Shown piece after piece: positions 30,002 to 39,611 of a stretch of 64,000 nt of DNA (its first letter is position 1; each line of letters begins with the position of its first letter). Location of the stretch: the NCBI GenBank assembly GCA_000169995.1, contig AAZW01000004.1, positions 118,777-182,776 of the forward strand. Reading direction: 5' to 3'. Below the pieces are notes generated by a model. That model saw only the letters and a program-made list of their open reading frames with translations, was not told the DNA's origin and ran no database searches. This stretch comes from Vibrionales bacterium SWAT-3 (GTDB taxonomy: Bacteria > Pseudomonadota > Gammaproteobacteria > Enterobacterales > Vibrionaceae). Made by a program: the position numbers and the translations under genes.

Positions 30002-31607
30002 TTACACGCCACCCACGTTCGAGAGGCTCACCAACTGTTTGGTGTATTCGTGTTGAGGAGCGCTAAACAGCGTCTCAGTGTCGCCCTTCTCTATCACCTC
30101 ACCCGCTTTCATCACTATGGTGTAATGACACAAGGATTTGACGACGTTGAGATCGTGGCTAATAAACAGATAAGTCAGATCGTACTTTTCTTGTAGTGAC
30201 TTGAGTAAGTCTAAGACCTGAGCTTGCACCGTTCTGTCTAATGAAGAGGTCGATAAACTCTGGCTTGAGAATCAGTGCTCGCGCAATCGCAATGCGCTGC
30301 CTTTGACCACCCGAAAATTCATTTGGGAAACGGTGACGCGTTTCAGGGTCAAGGTCGACCTCTTTCATCACATCACAGATACGTTGGTCCAGTTCGCTCT
30401 CTTCAAGCTGCTGATGAACGCGTAAGCCTTCACCAATCACTTGTGCCACCGACATTCTTGGGTTCAACGCTGAGAATGGGTCTTGAAAGACGACTTGCAT
30501 ACGGCTTCGAAATGGCAGCATTTGCTGACGGTTTAGCCCTTGAAGCTGCTCGCTTTCATAAGTGATTAAACCTTCACTCTCCACCAGCTTCAATATCGCC
30601 ATACCTGTGGTCGACTTACCTGAACCACTCTCACCCACTAAGCCAATGGAGTGCCCTTTCTTCAAAGTGAACTCCATGTCCGTGACCGCCTTAACATGCG
30701 AAATCGTGCGCTTAAATAGGCCGCCCGTAATTGGGAACCATACACGAAGTTGATTTACGTCGAGTAGCGGTTGGCTATCGGGTGACACAGGGACGGGCAA
30801 ACCTTTAGGATCAGAATTGATCAGCTTCTGCGTGTAAGGGTGAGCTGGCGCATTAAACAATGTCTGGCAGTCGTTGCTTTCCACAAGGCGACCATCTTTC
30901 ATCACCGCGACTCGGTCGGCAATCTTACGAACAATACTCAAGTCATGAGTGATAAACAGCATGGCCATGCCAAGCTCTTGTTGCAGATCTTTCAACAAAT
31001 CAAGGATCTGCGCTTGTACCGACACATCCAATGCAGTCGTTGGTTCGTCAGCAATCAGCAGCTCTGGCTCATTAATCAGTGCCATCGCGATCATTACACG
31101 CTGACGCTCACCGCCAGATAACTCATGTGGATACGCTGAAATCTTTTGCTCTGGGTAGCGAATACCCACTTTTGAAAGCCACTCTATCGCCAAGGCTTGC
31201 GCTTTGTTGGTTCGCATACCTCTGTGAATCGCGAGGGTTTCAACAAGCTGTTTGCCAATTCGATGCAGCGGATTTAGGGACACCATAGGCTCTTGGAAGA
31301 TCATCCCAATACGACCACCACGAATACCGCGCAGTTGCCTCTCAGAACAACTCAAGATGTCACTACCAGAGAAGTTAATCGTCCCGTTCAAATAATGTGA
31401 TGAGCCTTTAGGCAGTAGCTTTAAAATGGAGTTCGCCGTCACCGATTTACCCGAACCACTCTCTCCCACCAGCGCCAGTGTTTCCCCTTTGTATATTTCG
31501 AGCGAAACATCGTGAGTTACCTGCTCTATCGCCTTCTTTCTTCCAAAACCGACAGACAGTTTGTCTATGGTTAGCACTGGAGAAGCAGGAGCTGTATTTG
31601 AAGTCAT
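30002..31607 (-). pseudogene. yejF: Peptide ABC transporter ATP-binding protein, frameshifted
   Basis: A tandem two-domain ATPase of the YejABEF peptide/microcin C importer. The first domain is intact: P-loop GESGSGKS, signature LSGGERQRV and Walker [13 protein letters not shown]. The second keeps the P-loop GESGSGKS and FSGGQRQRIAIARALILKPEF, but then runs out of frame near 30250. The normal continuation (SSLDRT-VQAQVLDLLKSLQEKYDLTYLFISHDL) resumes in another frame, open from 30229 to 30002. Comparison with the expected ILDEPTSSLDR indicates a deletion of about 14 bp that removes the second Walker B. Unless this is a sequencing error, the importer has lost one ATPase site and the C-terminus. 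Confidence 0.88.
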
Positions 31608-31616
31608 AACCTATCC

Positions 31617-32639
31617 TTACTTCTGTTGGTGTGGATCGAAGGCATCACGTACCGCTTCACCGACGAAGACAAGTAACGTAAGCATCAAAGAAAGTACAAC
31701 GAATGCAGAAATGCCAAGCCAAGGCGCTTGTAAGTTCGCTTTACCTTGCGCCAGAAGCTCACCTAATGAAGGCGAGCCCGCAGGCAGACCAAAGCCTAAG
31801 AAATCTAACGACGTCAGTGTGGTGACAGAACCAGACAAGATAAACGGCATCATGGTTAGCGACGCAACCATAGCGTTTGGTAACATGTGACGAAGCATAA
31901 TGCGCTTATCATCCACGCCCATCGCTTGTGCCGCACGTACATAGTCGAAGTTACGACAACGTAAGAACTCGGCGCGAACAATACCCACCAAACTCATCCA
32001 ACTGAACAGCACCATAATCCCCAGCAACCACCAGAAATTCGGCTCGATGAAACTCGATAAGATAATCAGCAAGAACAAGGTCGGCATTCCAGACCACACC
32101 TCGATGAAGCGTTGCCCAAACAGGTCAACCCAACCGCCGTAGTAACCTTGTGTAGCCCCGACGACCACGCCAATGACACTTGAGACGATCGTCAGAACAA
32201 AACCAAAGAGTACCGAGATACGAAAGCCGTAAATAATCCTCGCCAACACATCTCGCCCTTTGTCATCTGTACCTAACCAGTTCACCGAGTCAGGCTCCGA
32301 TGGCACCGCGCCTGCGATGTCAAAGTTGATGGTGTCATAGCTGAAAGGGATGATAGGCCAAACGATATAGCCACTCTCTTCGATGAGGTCGATTACATAC
32401 GGGTCTTTATAGTCGGCTTCAGTTTCAAACTCCCCACCGAATTCTGTCTCTGCGTATTCATTAATGACAGGCACAAACCATTGATTATCATAAGAAACCA
32501 ATAATGGCTTATCGTTCGCGATGATCTCTGCAAACAGGCTCAAGCCAAACAGCAAGGTGAATATCCACAAGGAGATAAAACCACGCTTGTTTGCTTTAAA
32601 ACGTAACCAACGAGCTTCAGCTAAAGGGTTGCTAAACAT
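31617..32639 (-). CDS. yejE: Peptide ABC transporter permease
   Basis: A 340-residue inner-membrane permease of the DppC/OppC type. The N-terminal helix (FKANKRGFISLWIFTLLFGLSLF) is followed by a long periplasmic loop typical of YejE, GTDDKGRDVLARIIYGFRIS, and the EAA-like loop RAAQAMGVDDKRIMLRHMLPNA that contacts the ATPase. It lies 32 bp after yejB and 10 bp before yejF. Confidence 0.93.
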   Translation of the reverse strand: MFSNPLAEARWLRFKANKRGFISLWIFTLLFGLSLFAEIIANDKPLLVSYDNQWFVPVINEYAETEFGGEFETEADYKDPYVIDLIEESGYIVWPIIPFSYDTINFDIAGAVPSEPDSVNWLGTDDKGRDVLARIIYGFRISVLFGFVLTIVSSVIGVVVGATQGYYGGWVDLFGQRFIEVWSGMPTLFLLIILSSFIEPNFWWLLGIMVLFSWMSLVGIVRAEFLRCRNFDYVRAAQAMGVDDKRIMLRHMLPNAMVASLTMMPFILSGSVTTLTSLDFLGFGLPAGSPSLGELLAQGKANLQAPWLGISAFVVLSLMLTLLVFVGEAVRDAFDPHQQK

Positions 32640-32671
32640 TTTTAATCAATACCTTTGTTATTCATTCGCCA

Positions 32672-33766
32672 TTAACGCGCTTCAAAATCAATTCGAGGAT
32701 CAACCCAGGTATAAGTCAGGTCGGAGATAATGCTCAACACCAAACCCAGTAAGGTCATAATATAGAGAGAGCTGAACACCACGGGGTAATCACGTTGAAT
32801 CGTCGACTCAAAGCCAAGCAAGCCAATGCCTTCGAGTGAAAACATCACTTCAATCAACATAGAACCCGTGAAGAAAATACTAATAAATGCACTTGGGAAA
32901 CCAGCAATAATAATCAGCATTGCATTACGGAAGACATGCTTGTAGAGAATATTGTTCTCGTCCAAACCTTTCGCTCGTGCCGTTACCACATATTGCTTGT
33001 TAATTTCATCAAGGAAGGAGTTTTTGGTCAGCATGCTGAGCGTGGCAAAACCACCGATCACCATAGCGAAAATAGGCAAAGCTAAATGCCAGAAGTAATC
33101 GCCAATTTGCTGATACCAATTGAGTTGGTCAAAGTTACTCGACACCAAGCCTCGTAAAGGGAACCAACTAAAGTAGTTACCACTCGCGAATAAGATAATC
33201 AGAATGATAGCAAACAAGAAGCCAGGGACCGCATAGCCGACAATCACCACCGCGCTCGACCAAATATCAAAACGAGAGCCGTGGTGTATCGCCTTCATAA
33301 TGCCCAGAGGTATCGAAATCACGTAAATGATTAACGTACTCCAAAGCCCCAGAGAAATAGAAACAGGCAAGCGCTCGATAATTAGGTCGATAACATTACC
33401 GCCCTTAAACAGGCTTTCACCAAAGTTAAAGGTCGCGTAGTTTTTCAACATCTCAAAGTAGCGAACGTGAATGGGCTTATCAAAACCAAACTGCTTTTTG
33501 ATCTCTTCAACCACTTCCGGATCCAGCCCGCGTGAGCCCTTATAGCCACTGGCAGACGCTTGATCACTCTCGCTTAAATCAACCTCTTGTCCACCGCCAG
33601 AAAAGCGCTCCATAATACCGGAGTTGTGCCCTTCTAACTGCGCTACAGCCTGCTCTACTGGGCCACCCGGCGCAATCTGAATGATGAAAAAGTTAATCGT
33701 GATGATCGCCCACAGCGTGGGGATCACCAACAACAAACGTCGAAATATATACGCAGCCATGCTCAC
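32672..33766 (-). CDS. yejB: Peptide ABC transporter permease
   Basis: A 364-residue inner-membrane permease of the DppB/OppB type, with the N-terminal [25 protein letters not shown] helix, a periplasmic segment at about 40-105 and the EAA-like loop [22 protein letters not shown]. It starts 6 bp after yejA, as expected for the yejABEF operon. Confidence 0.94.
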   Translation of the reverse strand: MSMAAYIFRRLLLVIPTLWAIITINFFIIQIAPGGPVEQAVAQLEGHNSGIMERFSGGGQEVDLSESDQASASGYKGSRGLDPEVVEEIKKQFGFDKPIHVRYFEMLKNYATFNFGESLFKGGNVIDLIIERLPVSISLGLWSTLIIYVISIPLGIMKAIHHGSRFDIWSSAVVIVGYAVPGFLFAIILIILFASGNYFSWFPLRGLVSSNFDQLNWYQQIGDYFWHLALPIFAMVIGGFATLSMLTKNSFLDEINKQYVVTARAKGLDENNILYKHVFRNAMLIIIAGFPSAFISIFFTGSMLIEVMFSLEGIGLLGFESTIQRDYPVVFSSLYIMTLLGLVLSIISDLTYTWVDPRIDFEAR

Positions 33767-33772
33767 TAACTC

Positions 33773-35668
33773 CTAGCGACGTTTCTCAGGAAGCAATGCC
33801 GCCTTCTCTTTTGAAATCCACCATGTATCGATACCTAAATCGTATTTAGGCAGTACATCCGGACGCTCAAACTTGTCCCACATGGCCACTCGGTATTCAC
33901 CAACGTGCCATTGAGGAATATTGTAGAAGTTCCACTGCAACACACGGTCAAGAGAGCGACCTAACGTAAGGAGCTTTTCTGGGTTCTGTTGGTTGCGCGC
34001 GATGTCTTCAGTTAACGCATCCACCACAGGGTCCATCACACCTGCTGTATTGTAAGTAGAATCAATGTAGTTAGAGTTCCAAACAATCATTAAGTTCGGG
34101 CTTGGATAAGGGTTTGGCGAAAATGATGAAGAGACCATATCGAAGTCTCGGTCGCGAAGACGCTTAATATATTGAGTGGTATCGACCGTGCGGATCTTCA
34201 TCTCGATACCCATTCGCTTGAGGTTCTTTTGAACAGGTGTAGCAATACGCTCCGTCGTTGGGCTGTAAATCAGCAACTCAAATGACATAGGCTTGCCAGT
34301 CTTTTCGTTGGTCATTACTTTGTCTTTTAACACCCAACCAGCCTCTTTCAGCAGTTTGAATGCCGTGCGCATTTGGCTACGAATACGGCCACTGCCATCA
34401 GTGACTGGTGGTTGGTATTCTTCCGTAAACACTCGCGGTGGGATCTGGTCTTTGTACTGAGACAGCAACGCCACTTCGTCCTCACTTGGCAAGCCTTTCG
34501 CTTCATAGTCAGTGTTTTGGAAATAACTACGGGTTCGCTTGTACTGGCCGTAGAACATATTCTTATTCATCCACTCAAAGTCCATCGCGTACGTTAACGC
34601 TTCACGAACTTTAGGATCTGAGAACACCGGAGATTGAATATTGTAGACAAAGCCTTGGGTCGACTCTGGCTTCTCGTGATTGATCTCTTCTTTGACGATA
34701 TAGCCTTTGTCGAAGTTTGCGCCTGTGTAAGAGTTAGCCCAGAACTTGGCTGAGTTCTCTGTTCGAAGATCAAACTCCCCTGCTTTAAAGGCTTCTAACA
34801 TCACAGTGTCGTCACGATAGTAGTCGTACTGCACTTCCTTGAAGTTATTGCGACCCACGTTAACGGGCAGATCTGCTGCCCAATAGTTTTCATCAAGGCC
34901 GTAAGTAACACTTTGACCCGACTTATAAGTGATGCTCTTATAAGGACCGCTGCCGACTGGCGGTTCACTTAGCGGCTCAGAGAGTTTTCTGTCTTTCCAG
35001 AAATGCTTCGGTAACACGCGAGTGCTTTGAGCAAAGCTAAACAACTTCTCACGGTTCGGATTATTCATCTCGATACGAACAACCAAGTCAGAAACCGCGG
35101 TAACGGATTCGATGTCTTTGTAATACACACGGTATTGAGGCACACCCTCTGTCGAAAACTTCATGAAGGTAAACGCCACATCATGGGCTGTGATGGGCTG
35201 ACCATCATGGAATTTAGCATTCGGGTTGATATCGATTTCCATCCAAGAGAAATCACTCGCATAACGAACTTTAGAAGCAATCAATGGATAGTAGGCATCA
35301 ATTTCATCACTCGGTGAAAACATCAAAGTATCGTAAATTTCACCGGAATAACTAGCGGCAACACCGCGGGAGCCGAATCGATTAAAGCTATCGTAGGTAC
35401 CAATGCTGCCGTAGGTCACTTTGCCTAATTTAGGCGCATTCGGATTAACATAATCGAAGTGAGTAAAGTTGGTTGGGTATTTTGCTTCACCAAAACCAAC
35501 CAGTTGTGTGGTTTCAATAACAGTGACAGCGGGAGTGGATTCGGTATCGGATGCGTAAGTAACGGAGGGTTGTAGAGCAATAAGCGGCAGCATAACTGCA
35601 CATGAGGCTAACTTTAACCTGAAAAACTGAGTGCGCTGCGCGGCCTTGCGTCGAAGATCTGTTCCCAT
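33773..35668 (-). CDS. yejA: Periplasmic peptide-binding protein
   Basis: A 631-residue extracellular solute-binding protein of family 5. A twin-basic-like start (MGTDLRRKAAQ) leads into a hydrophobic signal segment (about 20-38, cleaved near TYASD). The mature part carries the family block DSFNRFGSRGVAA...YDTLMFSPSDE and HDGQPITAHDVAFTF. YejA delivers peptides, including microcin C-type compounds in E. coli, to YejBEF. It is the first gene of the operon and is intact although yejF is not. Confidence 0.93.
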   Translation of the reverse strand: MGTDLRRKAAQRTQFFRLKLASCAVMLPLIALQPSVTYASDTESTPAVTVIETTQLVGFGEAKYPTNFTHFDYVNPNAPKLGKVTYGSIGTYDSFNRFGSRGVAASYSGEIYDTLMFSPSDEIDAYYPLIASKVRYASDFSWMEIDINPNAKFHDGQPITAHDVAFTFMKFSTEGVPQYRVYYKDIESVTAVSDLVVRIEMNNPNREKLFSFAQSTRVLPKHFWKDRKLSEPLSEPPVGSGPYKSITYKSGQSVTYGLDENYWAADLPVNVGRNNFKEVQYDYYRDDTVMLEAFKAGEFDLRTENSAKFWANSYTGANFDKGYIVKEEINHEKPESTQGFVYNIQSPVFSDPKVREALTYAMDFEWMNKNMFYGQYKRTRSYFQNTDYEAKGLPSEDEVALLSQYKDQIPPRVFTEEYQPPVTDGSGRIRSQMRTAFKLLKEAGWVLKDKVMTNEKTGKPMSFELLIYSPTTERIATPVQKNLKRMGIEMKIRTVDTTQYIKRLRDRDFDMVSSSFSPNPYPSPNLMIVWNSNYIDSTYNTAGVMDPVVDALTEDIARNQQNPEKLLTLGRSLDRVLQWNFYNIPQWHVGEYRVAMWDKFERPDVLPKYDLGIDTWWISKEKAALLPEKRR

Positions 35669-35844
35669 TTGACTCTCCCTTCAAATGTCATGAATTCAAT
35701 ATTCAGCTTGATTTGTCGGCTTTGAATGCATGCCGTTAAAACAAGTATAGAATCAAATCTAACATCATGTAATAACTAATAAAACCATCAGCACCATAAG
35801 TCTTACGCTTTATTTACAAATTACTCGGGACTGTTCTAAGAAAT

Positions 35845-35888
35845 ATCACGCGCTAGCGCTATGGCTGAACCTGTGGCTAGCACGTGAT
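35845..35888. terminator. Imperfect hairpin after the beta-lactamase gene
   Basis: ATCACG plus GCTAGC (35845-35857) pairs with GCTAGC plus CGTGAT (35876-35888), one mismatch, 18-nt loop. On the minus strand it follows the beta-lactamase stop and is followed by ATTTCTT. Confidence 0.5.
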
Positions 35889-35912
35889 TGTGTAGGATTA
35901 CTGTACTATTAA

Positions 35913-36776
35913 CTACTGCACCAGATACGCGTCAAAGATAAGTTGACCCACTTCGTTGATCACCTTGTCACGTTGTTGGAGAGTGAATTCAGTTTCTGTA
36001 AGAGCGACGCTGATGATCAACGGAGCTCTATGTTCACTCCACACGATAGCCGTAATTGCGCGAGAACCATAAGCCCCAGCACCCGATCTATCGGCAATAT
36101 TCCAACCACTAGGCAAGATAGAACGAAACATTCCGTCAGACACTTTATTGCCCATCATCCAGCCTTTTAACGTCGCTTTAGACGCTTGTGACAACGTATC
36201 GCTATACATCAACTCATTCAACGTCATGACTATGCTATTCGGTGTTGTGGTATCGCGAGCATCACCAGGTCGAGCATGATTCAATTCTGGCTCCAAATGG
36301 TCAAAACGAGTATTGCTGTCTCCAATTGAACGCAGGAACTGAGTTAAGGCATTGGGCCCACCTATTCCACCTAACACAATATTTACCGCGGTATTGTCAC
36401 TCATCGTCATGGTTGCGCTACACGCATCTCTAAGTGAAATACCTTTATCGACTAGCTCTTTAGTCACCGGAGACCAAACAATGAGGTCCCTAGACTTAAT
36501 ACTGACCTTTGAATCCAAATCCAGCCCTTTGTTTTCAGCGTCATAAAGAAGGTTCGCACAAGCCAGAGTTTTAAAGGTGCTCATCATCGGAAATCGCTCA
36601 TCCCCCTTGTAGCTCCATGTCTGCTTGGTCGCAGAATCATAGACAGCCACACCAATACGTGCCGAAACACGAGATTCAATTTGCTCAATCGATTCAGGTT
36701 TAAGAGATTGACTCAATGACGATGTAGAGAAAAAGGCGCTCAGCAATACAAGAGCGAGAGAGGTATATTTTTTCAT
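35913..36776 (-). CDS. Class A beta-lactamase, CARB-like (RSG type)
   Basis: A 287-residue serine beta-lactamase acting in the periplasm. Residues 1-22 are a signal peptide (KKYTSLALVLLSAFFSTSSL). The class A motifs are S66-T-F-K69, S126-D-N128 and E162-x-x-L-N166. The last motif is R230-S-G232 in place of the usual K-T-G, which marks the carbenicillinase (CARB/PSE) branch known in vibrios. The reading frame extends upstream to 36830, but the ATG at 36776 puts the signal peptide at the N-terminus. No integron or transposon borders it, so it looks chromosomal. Activity spectrum cannot be read from sequence. Confidence 0.92.
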   Translation of the reverse strand: MKKYTSLALVLLSAFFSTSSLSQSLKPESIEQIESRVSARIGVAVYDSATKQTWSYKGDERFPMMSTFKTLACANLLYDAENKGLDLDSKVSIKSRDLIVWSPVTKELVDKGISLRDACSATMTMSDNTAVNIVLGGIGGPNALTQFLRSIGDSNTRFDHLEPELNHARPGDARDTTTPNSIVMTLNELMYSDTLSQASKATLKGWMMGNKVSDGMFRSILPSGWNIADRSGAGAYGSRAITAIVWSEHRAPLIISVALTETEFTLQQRDKVINEVGQLIFDAYLVQ

Positions 36777-36968
36777 AGTGAAACCATTAGAAAACGACCG
36801 ATTGATCGTAGAGAAAATTAAACACGACACCTTAACCGCGTCGAATGGAGAGAATCTAAGCAGAAAGCGGCGACCTTCGCTAGATCAAATGAAAATAACT
36901 GACTAAATCCGAACAATATCTCCATATTTTAGATATCCTTAAAGGAGTGATTTCAATAGGATTCAACC

Positions 36969-38012
36969 TTGAACAAACCAAACCAAGTAACCTTCTCAAC
37001 GTTCAACCTTTTGAACTACCTTGAGCCACCGAACGCTTATTATGATTTTGAGAACATCTACAGCTTCGACGAATGGCAGAAGAAACAACATTGGATTGCT
37101 GAAGCGATTCGTTCAACAGATTGCGATGTGATTGGCTTTCAAGAGATCTTCAGCCCAGAATCTTTACAGCAGCTAATGAATGAGCTCGGTTACCCCTACT
37201 TTGCCGTGGTCGATAGTGCACACGTCGAAGATGATTACCTATACACCTCCCCTGTAGTTGGCATTTCTTCCCGTTACCCGATTGAAAGTGTTCAGCCAGT
37301 CACACCGGATTCGAGCTTACTTGCCGCCTTTAACCTTGGTGACAATTTTTCATTCAACCGAACACCTATTCACGCCACCATTGAATTACCTCACTTAGGC
37401 TCAACCGATTGTTATGTCGTGCACTTTAAGTCACAACGCCCAACAGAGCCCAAAGTCGAGCCGATAAAAACCAGCGACAGTTCATCAGAGCAAAAGCCAC
37501 AAAGCGATACACTGATTAAACTTCATCAGGAACAACTAGGCTCTTGGCTATCGAGTGTTCAACGCGGCCTAGAAGCCAAACTGCTACACCAATACATTAC
37601 CAATCAACGCTATCTAAGCGACCAACCCGTTGTGTTGATGGGTGACTTTAACAAGCCCCTATTCAACAATGAATTCAAAGGGCTGTTGAGTTACTCGTTG
37701 AATCGAGATGAAACCAGCCAACATTGGCTTTCTCACTTTAGATTGAGAGACAGTTGGGATCTCTACCATCAATTACACGAAGAAGACTTACTCGAACAAC
37801 GCAAACCGACACACTATTACGGCGCATCAGGCTCCGTCTTGGACTACATTTTGATGTCGAACGAGTTTGACTGCCAGAACTCCTCAAGTTTGATGGAAAT
37901 ATCAAACTACACCGTGCTCGATCATCACCTGATTAACCCAAGCTTCGAACACGACCAATTCAGTACCGATCACGCTGTCGTTTCCGTCACCGCTCATATC
38001 CGCGAGGTGTAA
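36969..38012 (+). CDS. Endonuclease/exonuclease/phosphatase-family protein
   Basis: A 347-residue metal-dependent EEP-fold hydrolase. Landmarks are FSTFNLLNYL at the N-terminus, DVIGFQEIFSPE with the metal-binding glutamate, VLMGDFNKPL with the catalytic Asp/Asn pair and STDHAVVSV with the terminal Asp-His. The fold covers nucleases, phosphatases and sphingomyelinase-like enzymes, so the substrate is open. The start is TTG at 36969, preceded by AGGATT. No signal peptide is seen. Confidence 0.87.
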   Translation: MNKPNQVTFSTFNLLNYLEPPNAYYDFENIYSFDEWQKKQHWIAEAIRSTDCDVIGFQEIFSPESLQQLMNELGYPYFAVVDSAHVEDDYLYTSPVVGISSRYPIESVQPVTPDSSLLAAFNLGDNFSFNRTPIHATIELPHLGSTDCYVVHFKSQRPTEPKVEPIKTSDSSSEQKPQSDTLIKLHQEQLGSWLSSVQRGLEAKLLHQYITNQRYLSDQPVVLMGDFNKPLFNNEFKGLLSYSLNRDETSQHWLSHFRLRDSWDLYHQLHEEDLLEQRKPTHYYGASGSVLDYILMSNEFDCQNSSSLMEISNYTVLDHHLINPSFEHDQFSTDHAVVSVTAHIREV

Positions 38013-38023
38013 AGTTAGACATA

Positions 38024-38054
38024 AAAAAGCCGCAGTCAAACACTGCGGCTTTTT
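38024..38054. terminator. Bidirectional rho-independent terminator
   Basis: AAAAAGCCGCAGT (38024-38036) pairs with ACTGCGGCTTTTT (38042-38054). It serves the EEP gene from the left and the 223-residue barrel gene from the right. Confidence 0.92.
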
Positions 38055-38058
38055 AGCC

Positions 38059-38099
38059 TAGCCAAACAGGTTTAGCCAACCGACGCCGCATTTAGAAAT
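38059..38099 (-). repeat. Conserved 3'UTR element, copy A
   Basis: A 41-nt block in the 3'UTR of the 223-residue barrel gene, just before its terminator. It matches copy B (38907-38947) at 38 of 41 positions, while the rest of the two 3'UTRs is not alike. On the minus strand it holds GGTTGGCTAAACC, able to form a small hairpin. Confidence 0.8.
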
Positions 38100-38146
38100 G
38101 GACTCGCTTTTGGAAATAGACTTTCTTTTAGGCAAAACAGAATAGA

Positions 38147-38818
38147 TTAAAAGGTGTACATCGCGCCTAAGTAGAAAGAGTCCAAGATCACTGTCTTTTT
38201 ATAAGTCTTATTTGTTTCCACAGACCAGCCTTTAAACCTTCTCTCATGTATTTCTGCATCAAACACATCAGCTTCGTATCCTAAACGCATACTGAAAGCA
38301 GGCGCTTTTGGTGGCGTGAACTCTAGGCCAAGACCAACACGAACCCCTGTATCAGCATCCGCTTTCAGCTCAGAAAGAGATGGCTTTCTAGTCTTTAAGT
38401 TCAAGTCAACGTTTGATAGCCCAATAATCCCGAATGGGCGCAAGCCGTTTGCAAATGTGTAACCCAAATTAGCCCCAATAGAAGTCACTTTTGGCTTCCA
38501 GCTAAAATTGTACTCACGAGCAAAATTCATATATGGGTTATGCGCTTCGATTTCGCCATAATCTGTATATTGAGCTTCAATTGAAACAATGCGATTGAAC
38601 TTATAACCAGCGATAACGCGGTAAGTATGGTCTTTCGCCTCAAATGTCGCTGTTTTAACTGAATTACTTTTCGACACTAAGCCGTCGTCGTCAATGTCTG
38701 ACGAACCAATTGCGCCGCCTAGATAAAAGCCGGTATCCGATACCGAAGCTGATGCCGTATGAATTGTAAATGACGACAGAAGCAGTACTGCACTCAATAG
38801 AGATTTATTCATCTTCAT
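38147..38818 (-). CDS. Outer-membrane beta-barrel protein (paralogue 1)
   Basis: A 223-residue protein with a signal peptide (residues 1-25, ending TASAS) and an eight-strand type outer-membrane barrel. Alternating hydrophobic strands include FYLGGAIGSSDIDDDG, YRVIAGYKFNRIVSIEAQYTDYGEIEA and the terminal SFYLGAMYTF with the C-terminal Phe read by the BAM complex. It is related throughout to the upstream gene at 38976-39611 and arose by tandem duplication. Its function is unknown; the fold is that of OmpA-like porin-family proteins. Confidence 0.83.
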   Translation of the reverse strand: MKMNKSLLSAVLLLSSFTIHTASASVSDTGFYLGGAIGSSDIDDDGLVSKSNSVKTATFEAKDHTYRVIAGYKFNRIVSIEAQYTDYGEIEAHNPYMNFAREYNFSWKPKVTSIGANLGYTFANGLRPFGIIGLSNVDLNLKTRKPSLSELKADADTGVRVGLGLEFTPPKAPAFSMRLGYEADVFDAEIHERRFKGWSVETNKTYKKTVILDSFYLGAMYTF

Positions 38819-38873
38819 TTTACCTTGAGTCTTTAAACCAACAGCTTTGATATCACGTTGGTCAATGTATAAA

Positions 38874-38900
38874 AAAGCTGCCGACTATTGCGGCAGCTTT
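38874..38900 (-). terminator. Rho-independent terminator between the two barrel genes
   Basis: On the minus strand AAAGCTGCCG and CGGCAGCTTT (38891-38900 with 38874-38883) form a stem followed by Ts. It ends the transcript of the 211-residue barrel gene, so the paralogues are separate units. Confidence 0.88.
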
Positions 38901-38906
38901 CCACTT

Positions 38907-38947
38907 TAGCCAAACGGGTTGAGCCAACCGACGCCCCATTTAGAAAT
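38907..38947 (-). repeat. Conserved 3'UTR element, copy B
   Basis: Partner of the element at 38059-38099, again immediately before a terminator. Read on the minus strand it could encode ISKWGVGWLNPFG then stop, out of frame with the barrel gene; in copy A the same frame gives ISKCGVGWLNLFG then stop. Confidence 0.8.
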
Positions 38948-38975
38948 CGATTTACCGTTTAACAAAGTGTGAAAC

Positions 38976-39611
38976 TTAAAAGTTGTATGTTGCGCCTAGG
39001 TAGAACGACTCTAGTACAATATCTTTTTCTACTTTTCTGCGATTCCAAAAATCACCTTCGTAAGTCTCAAGAGTGAATGCATCTGCTTCATAACCAAGAC
39101 GTAGGCTTAATGCTGATAACTTAGGCGGGGTATACTCCACACCAACACCGAAACGTACACCAGTGCCAGTATCATCAAAGTCAGAACCAGAAGGACGAGA
39201 ACCGTCTGCGTTTTTCATGTCTAGATCGATAGAAGATAAACCGATAATACCGAACGGACGCATGCCGTTATCAAATGTGTATCCTAGGTTTGCAGCTACT
39301 GATACTGTTTGAGGAGTCCATGTAAACCCTTCTGTTTTATCAGCGTGGTTTTTTGCAACTAGGTCGCCATAGTCTGTGTATTGAACCTCAAGCGATACAA
39401 TGCGGTTAAACTTGTAACCAGCAATGAGACGGTAAGAGTTGTCTTCGGCTTCAAAAGTTACAGGTTCTGTCGTTGATGAAACTAAGTCATCATCCTCAAA
39501 ATCAACGGTACCAATTGCACCGCCAAGGTAAAGGCCACTCTCCTCTGCCATTACACTGTTTGTCGCTACCGCTGACATCAATGCCACGCCTAAAATTAGT
39601 TTGTTATTCAT
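38976..39611 (-). CDS. Outer-membrane beta-barrel protein (paralogue 2)
   Basis: A 211-residue protein with a signal peptide (residues 1-22, ending SVMA) and the same barrel layout as its neighbour: LYLGGAIGTVDFEDDD, YRLIAGYKFNRIVSLEVQYTDYGD, LGYTFDNGMRPFGIIGLSS and the terminal SFYLGATYNF. It has its own promoter region and terminator. The two copies differ most in the loops, which suggests divergence of the surface-exposed parts. Confidence 0.84.
   Translation of the reverse strand: MNNKLILGVALMSAVATNSVMAEESGLYLGGAIGTVDFEDDDLVSSTTEPVTFEAEDNSYRLIAGYKFNRIVSLEVQYTDYGDLVAKNHADKTEGFTWTPQTVSVAANLGYTFDNGMRPFGIIGLSSIDLDMKNADGSRPSGSDFDDTGTGVRFGVGVEYTPPKLSALSLRLGYEADAFTLETYEGDFWNRRKVEKDIVLESFYLGATYNF

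Noticed and set aside
36777..36830. N-terminal extension of the beta-lactamase
   Set aside because: Starting at 36830 would bury the signal peptide behind 18 residues; the ATG at 36776 gives a normal precursor.
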